From: JAADHU01 sp964446495
Lineage (GTDB): Bacteria; Pseudomonadota; Gammaproteobacteria; Steroidobacterales; Woeseiaceae
DNA: 15,063 nt
Direction: 5' to 3'
NCBI GenBank assembly: GCA_964446495.1
Contig: CAYUOY010000103.1
Location: forward strand, 1-15,063
The stretch's first letter is position 1, and each line of letters opens with the position of its first letter. A program made the translations under genes and the position numbers. The notes beneath the pieces are model-generated. The model was not told where the DNA came from. It made no database searches and was given only the letters and a program-made list of their open reading frames with translations. Below are positions 1-6,657 of this stretch, one piece after another.

Positions 1-1
1 G

Positions 2-265
2 GTATTTACGTCAACGTCGTCTCTCCATGGAGGTCAGGAAACAACGCTGCTCACAATGGCGATGCCCCTGCTCCACCACGGCATGCTGATCACGGGCGTC
101 CCCTTTAGCGTAGCAGAATTGTCCACCACCACCTCCGGCGGCTCCCCGTACGGCGCCAGCAACGTCAGCTGGAATCAAAAACCCGCGAAACTGACGGAAG
201 ATGAAAAAGTCATCGCGCGTGCTTTAGGCGCCCGGGTCGCAAACATCGCCATGAAGCTAAGCTGA
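2..265 (+). CDS. wrbA: WrbA, NAD(P)H:quinone oxidoreductase, C-terminal part (5' end outside window)
   Basis: An open frame enters from the left edge and ends at the TGA at 263-265, leaving 87 C-terminal residues. WrbA is a flavodoxin-like FMN enzyme that reduces quinones to hydroquinones in two-electron steps and is cytoplasmic; E. coli WrbA has 198 residues, so more than half lies outside. The recognisable stretch is the WrbA core FTSTSSLHGGQETTLL followed by the LLHHGM segment and the TTTSGGSPYGAS loop, which in the family contribute to the FMN site and tetramer. The tail, with KLTEDEKVIARALGARVA, is the usual last helix. The ATG at 56 lies inside the domain and is not the start. The stop lies 20 bp before stem-loop element A. 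Family assignment is firm; regulation cannot be judged because the promoter is not in the window. Confidence 0.93.
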   Translation, partial: VFTSTSSLHGGQETTLLTMAMPLLHHGMLITGVPFSVAELSTTTSGGSPYGASNVSWNQKPAKLTEDEKVIARALGARVANIAMKLS

Positions 266-285
266 CACCGTATAGAAAATTTGAA

Positions 286-374
286 GTGTGCGGAGCGCCG
301 ATGGGTGGGTACCCGCTGGGCGAGTTAAGGCCCTCCGAGCTCAGCGGGTACCCACCCATCGGCGCTTCGCACAC
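286..374 (+). repeat. Stem-loop element A: long hairpin with conserved 19-nt apical loop
   Basis: Arms 286-318 and 342-374 are complementary over 33 bp, the only imperfect pair being a G.T wobble (293-367). The 23-nt loop contains CGAGTTAAGGCCCTCCGAG at 321-339, repeated with one change in element B at 5970-5988. The element lies in the gap between convergent wrbA and hda, starting 20 bp after the wrbA stop. It could serve as a bidirectional transcript end. No T-run follows it on the plus strand, and only a weak TTTT lies several bases beyond it on the minus strand, so a classical intrinsic terminator is poorly supported. The conserved loop and covarying arms suggest a structured RNA or a REP-like palindrome. 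I do not recognise the family. Confidence 0.85.
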
Positions 375-383
375 CCGCGCAAA

Positions 384-1064
384 TCAAGACCCCATCACCC
401 CTTTCACAAACGGCACCGTAAGCCGCCTCTTCGCGACCATCGACTCGGCATCCAGTCTGTCGAGCAACGCGTACAGGCTGGCCATATCTCTCTTACTGCG
501 GGTGATCAGGTAGCGGGCGGTTTCATCGGGCAAATCAAGTCCACGGTGATTCGCGCGGAGTTGCAGTGCCTTCTGCCGTTCCTCTTCTGGCATGGGTCGC
601 ATCTGGAACGCGGGCAACAAGGAAAAGCGGCTCTTGAGATCGGGTAGCTCGAACGCACTATCCCTTGGGGAGGAATTTGCGGATACGACTAAAACAGCCT
701 TCGTATCAATGGCGCTGTTGCACAGAGCGAACAGAGCGTGCTCCCATGCCAAAATTGAGGCCACAGAGTGAATGTTATCGAGGCAGATGAACTCGCGCGC
801 CGCAAGCCCATGCAGGATGTCGGGACCAGTCGAATGCAGGTCATGCATCGGAAGATAGACGGCACGATCTCCCAGGCGTTCGCAAACGGCCTGCAAAAGG
901 TGGCTTTTGCCGGTGGCAGCACTGCCCCATAGCCAGCAACCCGGACCGTCGCGATTGGCTATAAGGGCCTGCAAAAAGGCGATCAGGGCTTCATTGCCGA
1001 TGGGCCAGAAACTCTCGAAAACTGCGTGGTCTTCCAGCCGGAGTGGCAGTGCCAGTTGACTCAA
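384..1064 (-). CDS. hda: Hda, DnaA-inactivating AAA+ regulator (RIDA)
   Basis: This 226-residue protein belongs to the DnaA-like AAA+ family. Hda with the DNA-loaded beta clamp promotes hydrolysis of ATP bound to DnaA and so prevents re-initiation of replication. The N-terminal QLALPL at residues 3-8 is the clamp-binding motif that marks Hda. Walker A is GSAATGKS (47-54), the Walker B region is ICLDNIHS (93-100), sensor 1 lies near VVSANS (126-131), the Box VII arginine-finger region is DLKSRF (142-147), and the sensor 2 helix begins SKRDMASL. Walker B has Asp-Asn where many relatives have Asp-Asp. The start is a TTG at 1064 that overlaps the TGA of the upstream permease gene (TTGA); GGAGAG about 8 nt upstream is a good ribosome site and supports it. 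It is the last gene of the minus-strand operon. Confidence 0.93.
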   Translation of the reverse strand: MSQLALPLRLEDHAVFESFWPIGNEALIAFLQALIANRDGPGCWLWGSAATGKSHLLQAVCERLGDRAVYLPMHDLHSTGPDILHGLAAREFICLDNIHSVASILAWEHALFALCNSAIDTKAVLVVSANSSPRDSAFELPDLKSRFSLLPAFQMRPMPEEERQKALQLRANHRGLDLPDETARYLITRSKRDMASLYALLDRLDAESMVAKRRLTVPFVKGVMGS

Positions 1065-2137
1065 GTTGTTTTCTCTCCGGAAGAGTCTTCAAGGCTCGCT
1101 GGCGGATGGTCTTGCAGGTACTCGTCGTAAGCAAATCGAACCAGGACCGAGAGAACCGCGGCGGCGGGCAATGCCAGCAAAATCCCAAAGAAGCCGAAAA
1201 GTTGTCCGCCGGCCACTACGGCAAAAATAACGATGACGGGATGCAGTCCGATTTGATCGCCGACCAGCTTGGGCGTAAGAATCGAACCCTCAATAAGCTG
1301 ACCCACCGTGAATGTGGTTATGACGCCGATCAGCATCCACAATGGCTCAGGCTCCAGGGATACTGTAAGTACGGCAAGACCTATGCCGACGACAAAGCCC
1401 AGGTAGGGGACAAAGCTGACCAGGCCGGCGACCACGCCAATGGCGAAGGCGAATTTCAGACCAACAAGTGACAGGCCGAGGGAATAGATGATGGCAAGCG
1501 CCACCATGACCATGATCTGACCGCGCAGAAAGGCACCCAAAATGCTATCTGTCTCTCGCGAGAGTCTGAAGATGGTTTCGCGCTGGGCGGCCGGTACCAG
1601 TGCGCCGATATGATCGAGAATCGAATCCCAGTCGCGCAAGATATAGAACGTGAGGATGGGGATCAGGAACAGACTGATAACGGCGGCGGCCACCGCGCCA
1701 CCCGATCTTGACAGAGAAACCAGCAAACTGGTTCCCCAACCGCCCGCCATGTCGCTGTAACGCGCAATGAATGCGGCAAATCCGATCTCGTTTGCATCCG
1801 GAATATCGAGCCACACCGAAACGCGTGGTAGCCAGACCTGCTCGACTTCAGCGATGATGCCCGGCAATGCCTCCAGAAGCGCAGACACCTGCGTCTGGAT
1901 AAGAGGCACGACCAGCAGCACCAGCAGCGCAAGAGCCAAAAAGGTCAGTATGAAGACGGCCACGACGGCGAGAGTTCGCGGCAACTTCAGTTTCTGCAGC
2001 CGATCGGCAAGCGGATCGCCAATATAGGCCAGCAACGCGGCTGCCACGAACGGGGTTAGTATCGGTGCCAGCAGATACAAGAGCCATCCCGACAGGGCAA
2101 TCGCTATCAACCAGTTTGTTTGTCTGTTTGAATTCAT
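1061..2137 (-). CDS. AI-2E family transporter (PerM/YdgG type membrane permease)
   Basis: This is a 358-residue multi-pass inner-membrane protein of the AI-2E transporter family, whose members export or exchange small solutes; the substrate here is unknown. Hydrophobic segments lie at about residues 9-38 (two short spans), 56-80, 150-167, 208-225, 230-258, 266-285 and 300-335. The amphipathic, non-membrane stretch at about 82-135 is the usual family insert. Family signatures are GLVSFVPYLGFVVGIG (238-253) and PKLVGDQIGLHPV (289-301), followed by the Gly-rich FAVVAGGQLFGFFGILLALPAAA. The ATG at 2137 lies 3 bp after the phosphatidyltransferase stop, and the gene ends in a 4-bp overlap with hda, so it is translationally coupled in the operon. 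A permease of this family beside hda is a common gammaproteobacterial arrangement. Confidence 0.9.
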   Translation of the reverse strand: MNSNRQTNWLIAIALSGWLLYLLAPILTPFVAAALLAYIGDPLADRLQKLKLPRTLAVVAVFILTFLALALLVLLVVPLIQTQVSALLEALPGIIAEVEQVWLPRVSVWLDIPDANEIGFAAFIARYSDMAGGWGTSLLVSLSRSGGAVAAAVISLFLIPILTFYILRDWDSILDHIGALVPAAQRETIFRLSRETDSILGAFLRGQIMVMVALAIIYSLGLSLVGLKFAFAIGVVAGLVSFVPYLGFVVGIGLAVLTVSLEPEPLWMLIGVITTFTVGQLIEGSILTPKLVGDQIGLHPVIVIFAVVAGGQLFGFFGILLALPAAAVLSVLVRFAYDEYLQDHPPASLEDSSGEKTT

Positions 2138-2140
2138 AGG

Positions 2141-2695
2141 TTATCCGTTTTGTCCACCAGCGCGGCGACTCCATGAAATCACATAGTCAGTGCCACTGAC
2201 GACCACTGTCACCAGGACGGCGGCACCAATGACAGTAAGGCTAATGCGGTCAGGCCAGGTAAACGCCGCACGACTCAGCACGAAAACGATGAACAGTAAT
2301 TCAAGGCTGGTGTTAAGTTTGCTAATCCTGGTCGGTTCGCCTTCTACCGGGCGAATCAGAAAATTGTAGGCCGTGGCGCCGCCAATGATAACGACGTCCC
2401 GGAACACGACGATACCTGCCATCCACAACGGAATATGGCCGGTACCGGCAAGCGTGATATAGGTGCCCGCCATTAGCAATTTATCCGCTATGGGGTCCAG
2501 CAGCGCACCAATACGCGTGTGCCAATCGAAGCGTTTGGCCAGGTATCCGTCAACGCCGTCGGAAAACCCGGCCAGAAAAAATAACGCCAGTGCAATATCG
2601 AATCGGCCGTCTCGTATCAACAGCAAAATCGGCGCAATGAGCACGATTCGAAAAATTGAAATGGCATTGGGTAACCACTTCAGTGACGCACTCAA
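2141..2695 (-). CDS. CDP-alcohol phosphatidyltransferase family protein (PgsA-like)
   Basis: This 184-residue membrane enzyme should transfer a phosphatidyl group from CDP-diacylglycerol to an alcohol such as glycerol 3-phosphate, with release of CMP. The family motif D-x2-D-G-x2-A-R-x8-G-x3-D-x3-D is visible as D46, D49, G50, A53, K54, G63, D67 and D71. The only departure is Lys in place of the usual Arg at 54. Hydrophobic segments are at about 10-28, 33-46, 74-92 and 95-112, with two more near the C terminus. Length and N terminus (LPNAISIFRIVLI) resemble PgsA, but the acceptor alcohol cannot be told from sequence, so no symbol is given; a second, true pgsA may exist elsewhere. The start is a TTG overlapping the TGA of the DUF2066 gene (TTGA), with no strong ribosome site and no alternative ATG or GTG nearby. 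Confidence 0.87.
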   Translation of the reverse strand: MSASLKWLPNAISIFRIVLIAPILLLIRDGRFDIALALFFLAGFSDGVDGYLAKRFDWHTRIGALLDPIADKLLMAGTYITLAGTGHIPLWMAGIVVFRDVVIIGGATAYNFLIRPVEGEPTRISKLNTSLELLFIVFVLSRAAFTWPDRISLTVIGAAVLVTVVVSGTDYVISWSRRAGGQNG

Positions 2696-3849
2696 GGCGA
2701 GTTACCCACAGCATCAGGTGTGCCGAATGATTCCAGGGGTGCTGCCGCGATAAAAGGTCGGTAGACGAACTCGAGCGGCTGTTCATTCGCGGTCGAGCTA
2801 TTGAAACCGCCCGCGTCCAGCCAGTTGCGGCGTTCCAGCATACTGCTGAATTCAAGTGCTCCAGCAAGGCGCTTGCGGCCGCCCTGTACCTGCACCGCGA
2901 AACGAATCTCACCGCCGACAACCGTATCGACCGTGTAACCCTCGATCACACTCAGGTTCTGCAAATATCGCTGCACGGCACCATACGCATCCACGGAGTC
3001 AATGCCCGTAATGGACAGGCTCACTGTTTCGATCGGCGCATCGCCGCGGTAAGCAAACTGCGCCGCAATATCGTCCGCCAGCCGGTTGACGGCTAATACC
3101 GGACCGCCCACCCACTGACTCTCCTGGTCACCGAAATAGAGGGTCCAGCGATCACGGTCAAATTCGAGTGCCCGAATCCGACCCACCAGAATAGACGTCG
3201 TGCCGTAACGGCGAGAAGCGGCAATCAGTGGTTCGTCAAATCCAGCCCAGATATCGCCAAAACTCAAGGTCTCCAGATCCTCAGTATCGACCAGCGGGAA
3301 AACAATGGGTATGCCACGCCGCTTCGCCGCCGCTCGCATACGTTCACGCAACAAACGATTTCGATCAATTGACCGACTGTCGCCCAGCATCGGTTCTTCT
3401 TCGTCCGCCGCGATAATCTCGCGCTCTCCACTACCCCAATCCACCGCTAGCCAGACCAGTGTCGCCGGTCGGTCACTGCCCCAAACTGGCTGACCGGCCT
3501 GTTTGAGCAACCGCTCTATGGCCGGACCATCGAGTGACACCATCAGAGTGTCATCATCACCGGGCCGAAACTGCAATACATAGCGTCCAGGATTTGGAAA
3601 CAGCGCTTGCAGGAGTTCCGACTCAGCGGCATCTTCAGACCCGGTTACTCTGACCAGTATTTCGCCAATCGCCCGGGCATAGGCATTTTTGCGCGCGTCC
3701 GGATCCTGCTGATCAAACGGTACCTGCACCGTGTACAACGCATCCATTTCGATACCGAGGGCCGGGCCAGGCCATTGCAGAAAACCGGCGACAAGCACAG
3801 TCAAAAAACTTCCGGATATCACTCGCAACTGATTTCGTCCTCTTAACAT
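2692..3849 (-). CDS. DUF2066 domain-containing protein, predicted exported
   Basis: This is a protein of unknown function from the DUF2066 family, which is commonly encoded beside purM and hda in Gammaproteobacteria. I chose the ATG at 3849 (385 residues) over the in-frame ATG at 3900. It gives a clean signal peptide: Arg at 3, 5 and 9, a hydrophobic core SGSFLTVLVAGFL, and a likely cleavage after ALG near residue 32. The longer start would bury this behind 17 polar residues and has no ribosome site either. The mature part begins with the typical DALYTVQVPFDQQDPDARKNAYARAIGEILVRVTG, then LKQAGQPVWGSDRPATLVWLAVD, both hallmarks of the family. No transmembrane segment follows, so a periplasmic location is likely. 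It is the promoter-proximal gene of the DUF2066-phosphatidyltransferase-permease-hda operon. Function is unknown. Confidence 0.85.
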   Translation of the reverse strand: MLRGRNQLRVISGSFLTVLVAGFLQWPGPALGIEMDALYTVQVPFDQQDPDARKNAYARAIGEILVRVTGSEDAAESELLQALFPNPGRYVLQFRPGDDDTLMVSLDGPAIERLLKQAGQPVWGSDRPATLVWLAVDWGSGEREIIAADEEEPMLGDSRSIDRNRLLRERMRAAAKRRGIPIVFPLVDTEDLETLSFGDIWAGFDEPLIAASRRYGTTSILVGRIRALEFDRDRWTLYFGDQESQWVGGPVLAVNRLADDIAAQFAYRGDAPIETVSLSITGIDSVDAYGAVQRYLQNLSVIEGYTVDTVVGGEIRFAVQVQGGRKRLAGALEFSSMLERRNWLDAGGFNSSTANEQPLEFVYRPFIAAAPLESFGTPDAVGNSP

Positions 3850-4041
3850 ACCTGCTGTCCGATCCCTGTGAATTGACGATGGTGAATTATGTCGGGACAT
3901 TTTGCCAGATTAGCGCCAAATGACGATGGTGGTTTAAGGAAATTGCCATTATTATATCGCCCTCCCGGAACTACTCACCATCCCAGACCCCCATGTCGAT
4001 ATTTCTGCAACGCCGCGACGTTCCTCGCCACCACCACTGAC
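3850..4041. promoter_or_regulatory. Divergent control region between DUF2066 operon and purM
   Basis: These 192 bp must carry promoters for both the minus-strand operon and purMN. TGACGATGGTG occurs twice in direct orientation, at 3874-3884 and 3921-3931, 47 bp apart. The inverted partial copy CACCATC lies at 3976-3982, so a regulator-binding array is possible. An AT-rich patch at 3941-3957 (TTGCCATTATTATAT) is the best place for a purM promoter, but I cannot fit a convincing -35/-10 pair. No sequence resembling the E. coli PurR box was seen. Confidence 0.45.
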
Positions 4042-5061
4042 ATGCCAGGCAAACCGCTAAATTATCGCGATGCCGGAGTCGATATCGACGCTGGCGCTGA
4101 ACTGGTCGAACGCATTAAGCCGCTGGTCAAACAGACCCACCGCAGTGAGGTCCTGTCCGGCCTTGGCGGCTTTGGTGGCCTGTTTGCGCTCGCCGGCGAC
4201 AAATACGAAGAACCTGTGCTGGTGTCCGGTACCGACGGCGTGGGCACCAAGCTGAAGCTCGCTCAGCAATTGCAGCGGCACGACACTATCGGCATCGACC
4301 TGGTGGCAATGTGCGTCAATGATGTTCTGGTACAGGGCGCGGAGCCGCTGTTTTTTCTTGACTATTTCGCTTGTGGCCATCTGGATGTTGATGTCGCGGC
4401 TGAAGTTATCGGCGGTATTGCCAAAGGTTGCCAGCAGGCGGGAGCGGCATTGATCGGCGGCGAAACGGCCGAAATGCCCGATATGTACGATGAGGGCAGC
4501 TACGATCTCGCCGGGTTTTGCGTCGGTGTTGTCGAACGCAAGGCACTGATCGATGGCCGCAACATTGCCGCTGGCGATCGCATTATCGGCATCGCATCCA
4601 GCGGCCCGCATTCCAACGGCTATTCATTGATTCGTAAGGTTCTTGAGCTGGCGGAAAACCCGAATATCGACGGTGAACCGGCCGAACAGCTACTGATGGC
4701 ACCGACCAGAATCTACGTAAAGCCCATACAAGGCCTGATGAACGCTGTGACAATCAAAGGCCTTGCGCACATTACCGGCGGTGGCATTACTGACAACCTG
4801 CCGCGCGTTTTGCCGCAAAATCTGCACGCCGAAGTTGATATCAACAGCTGGAAACCCGGACCGGTGTTCGATTGGCTTGCGGTAACCGGTCGAATCGCAC
4901 CCAGCGAATTGCGCCGGACGTTTAATTGTGGCGTCGGCATGATCGTCATCGTCAGCGAACATGATGCCGACACCACCATCGCAACGCTGCAAGCGACGGG
5001 CGAGAATGCCTGGACGATGGGCCGTATTGCCGCAGGTGCCGGACAGGTCGAGTACATTTGA
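4042..5061 (+). CDS. purM: PurM, phosphoribosylformylglycinamidine cyclo-ligase (AIR synthetase)
   Basis: PurM is the cytoplasmic enzyme that closes the imidazole ring of FGAM to give AIR with ATP hydrolysis, step 5 of de novo purine synthesis. The 339-residue product matches the E. coli enzyme (345) throughout: NYRDAGVDIDAG (7-18), GTDGVGTK (63-70), CVNDVLVQGAEPLFFLDY (91-108), GGETAEMP (139-146), SSGPHSNGYSL, the HITGGGI turn and FNCGVGM near the end. The ATG at 4042 is chosen because the conserved N terminus begins just after it. An upstream in-frame ATG at 3889 would add 51 residues that look like translated promoter DNA and would overlap the divergent gene. No clear ribosome site precedes 4042. 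The stop overlaps the TTG start of purN by four bases, coupling the two genes. Confidence 0.95.
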   Translation: MPGKPLNYRDAGVDIDAGAELVERIKPLVKQTHRSEVLSGLGGFGGLFALAGDKYEEPVLVSGTDGVGTKLKLAQQLQRHDTIGIDLVAMCVNDVLVQGAEPLFFLDYFACGHLDVDVAAEVIGGIAKGCQQAGAALIGGETAEMPDMYDEGSYDLAGFCVGVVERKALIDGRNIAAGDRIIGIASSGPHSNGYSLIRKVLELAENPNIDGEPAEQLLMAPTRIYVKPIQGLMNAVTIKGLAHITGGGITDNLPRVLPQNLHAEVDINSWKPGPVFDWLAVTGRIAPSELRRTFNCGVGMIVIVSEHDADTTIATLQATGENAWTMGRIAAGAGQVEYI

Positions 5062-5729
5062 CCGGCAAAAGCACCGATTTTTGCATCGTAGTGCTGATTT
5101 CGGGCAGCGGCAGCAACTTGCAGGCCCTCATCGATGCCGTCGCCAGCAACACGCTCAACATCAACATATCCGCCGTCATCAGCAACCGACCCGACGCGCC
5201 AGGCCTGACCCGAGCCTCAATAGCAGGCATCGATACCCTGACATTGCCGAACACAGACTATCCGGACCGCACTGATTTTGACACCGCGTTGGCGACCGCG
5301 ATTGACGACTACCACCCGGACCTGATCATTCTGGCCGGTTTCATGCGCATCCTGACCGCGCCGTTCGTCCATCACTTCGAGGGCCGAATCCTCAATATTC
5401 ATCCATCGCTATTGCCGAAATACCCAGGCCTGCACACGCACCAGCGCGCGCTCGACGACGGCGAGAGCCAGCACGGCTGCACCGTTCACCTGGTCACTGA
5501 GAAACTCGACGGCGGCCCACGGATTATCCAGGGCAGCGTCCCCATACTCGATGACGATAACGTCGAAAAACTTGCCCGCCGTGTCCTCAAGGTCGAACAC
5601 AGCATCTATCCACAAGCGGTCAGCCTGCTCGCATCAGGCCGACTGGTCATCAACGACGGTCAACTGTGGCTCGATGGCAAACGAATGCAGGAGCCATTGC
5701 TGGCGAAACCGGGGGACGGGCAGGGCTAG
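5058..5729 (+). CDS. purN: PurN, phosphoribosylglycinamide formyltransferase
   Basis: PurN transfers the formyl group of 10-formyltetrahydrofolate to GAR to give FGAR, step 3 of purine synthesis. It has 223 residues (E. coli 212), with about seven extra at the N terminus and a short tail. The phosphate-binding loop is ISGSGSN (14-20). The catalytic triad known from E. coli (Asn106, His108, Asp144) is present as N113 and H115 in NIHPSLLP and D151 in KLDGGP. The start is TTG at 5058 overlapping the purM TGA (TTGA). No ATG is available before the first beta strand; a GTG at 5091 would cut into that strand, so TTG is preferred, although the ribosome site is weak. The stop is followed by 361 bp without a gene that contains stem-loop element B. 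Confidence 0.94.
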   Translation: MTGKSTDFCIVVLISGSGSNLQALIDAVASNTLNINISAVISNRPDAPGLTRASIAGIDTLTLPNTDYPDRTDFDTALATAIDDYHPDLIILAGFMRILTAPFVHHFEGRILNIHPSLLPKYPGLHTHQRALDDGESQHGCTVHLVTEKLDGGPRIIQGSVPILDDDNVEKLARRVLKVEHSIYPQAVSLLASGRLVINDGQLWLDGKRMQEPLLAKPGDGQG

Positions 5730-6090
5730 GCCAGGCTGGACGCTCATCTTGGCGATATCGATGTCTGGAAGAAACTGAATATGGTGGGTTCGCGAATTGG
5801 TCTGATCTCAGGAGCTTATCCCTGACCAACACGATTGGCTGAGGTATGGGTCGCTCGCGATCCGGGAAGCCTCCCCAAAACCGTCCTGTAGCAAGCCTTG
5901 GCTCGCGCCGCTATTGATGCCCCGCAAAAATGCCCGGGTGGGTCGGCGTCGGTGGTGTGTGTCCGCGATCGAGTTAAGGCTCTCCGAGTGAGTGGATACA
6001 CACCACCGACGCCGATCCGCAATCGCACCTATGCAACCTCCCAGCGACCGAATAGCCGATGCAGAAGTCACTAGACCCGAAACCCAAACA
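5730..6090. other. Convergent intergenic region, no gene seen
   Basis: These 361 bp separate purN (+) and dcd (-). Short frames here resemble no family I know. The left part holds a small imperfect hairpin at 5797-5829: TTGG/CCAA plus TCAGG/CCTGA, with a 7-nt bulge. The right part holds stem-loop element B at 5938-6020. Neither structure is followed by a T-run, so the transcription ends of purN and dcd remain unassigned. Confidence 0.6.
5938..6020 (+). repeat. Stem-loop element B: second copy with the same loop and different arms
   Basis: Arms 5938-5966 and 5992-6020 pair over 29 bp. The four imperfect pairs are all G.T on the plus strand (5939-6019, 5942-6016, 5961-5997, 5965-5993). The 25-nt loop holds CGAGTTAAGGCTCTCCGAG at 5970-5988, identical to element A at 18 of 19 positions and in the same orientation. 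Like A, it lies between convergent genes (purN and dcd), downstream of a plus-strand gene, though about 210 bp after the purN stop. Inner arm pairs differ from A in a pairing-preserving way. Family unknown. Confidence 0.85.
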
Positions 6091-6657
6091 TCAGGTCTTC
6101 GGCAAAGTCACCCCGAGCTGCCCCTGGTATTTGCCACCACGATCCCGGTAGGAGGTCTCGCAGGCTTCGTCCGATTCGAAAAACAGCATTTGAGCAACGC
6201 CTTCGTTCGCGTAGATCTTTGCGGGCAGCGGCGTGGTGTTCGAGAATTCCAGGGTGACGTGGCCTTCCCACTCGGGTTCCAGCGGCGTTACGTTGACAAT
6301 GATTCCGCAGCGGGCATAAGTGGATTTGCCGAGGCAAATGGTCAGGACATTGCGTGGAATGCGGAAGTATTCGACCGTGCGCGCGAGGGCGAAGGAGTTG
6401 GGTGGAATAATGCAAACATCTCCGCTTTTGTTAACGAAGCTGGACTCGTCGAAATTTTTTGGATCGACAATGGCGGATTCAATGTTGGTAAATACCTTGA
6501 ATTCACTCGAACAGCGAACGTCGTAGCCGTAGCTGGAGGTGCCGTATGAGACGATTCGTTTGCCGTCGGCCTCACGAACCTGACCGGGCTCAAACGGCTC
6601 GATCATGCTGTGCTCAGCCGCCATGGTCCTGATCCAGCGATCCGATTTGATACTCAT
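6091..6657 (-). CDS. dcd: Dcd, dCTP deaminase
   Basis: Dcd deaminates dCTP to dUTP and so supplies dUTP for dUMP and dTTP synthesis in the cytoplasm; it is a homotrimer related to dUTPase. The 188-residue length fits the shorter Pseudomonas-type branch (E. coli Dcd has 193). The active-site stretch GKSTYARCG (110-118) supplies S112 and R116, and E137 in TLEFSN corresponds to the catalytic Glu of E. coli Dcd (E138). The N-terminal MSIKSDRWI and the SYGYDVR segment (42-48) are typical. The ATG at 6657 overlaps the TGA of apbC by four bases (ATGA), so it is translated from the same transcript. Downstream, 70 bp separate its stop from the outer end of element B. Confidence 0.95.
   Translation of the reverse strand: MSIKSDRWIRTMAAEHSMIEPFEPGQVREADGKRIVSYGTSSYGYDVRCSSEFKVFTNIESAIVDPKNFDESSFVNKSGDVCIIPPNSFALARTVEYFRIPRNVLTICLGKSTYARCGIIVNVTPLEPEWEGHVTLEFSNTTPLPAKIYANEGVAQMLFFESDEACETSYRDRGGKYQGQLGVTLPKT

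Noticed and set aside
286..374. Element A as a standard intrinsic terminator
   Set aside because: No T-run follows on the plus strand and only a weak, distant one on the minus strand; the conserved loop and strand-biased wobbles are not terminator features.
3850..3900. Longer DUF2066 start at 3900
   Set aside because: It would place 17 polar residues before an otherwise good signal peptide and has no ribosome site.
3889..4041. Upstream in-frame extension of purM from the ATG at 3889
   Set aside because: The 51 extra residues are Pro/His-rich with no similarity to PurM, overlap the divergent promoter region, and the conserved N terminus begins at 4042.
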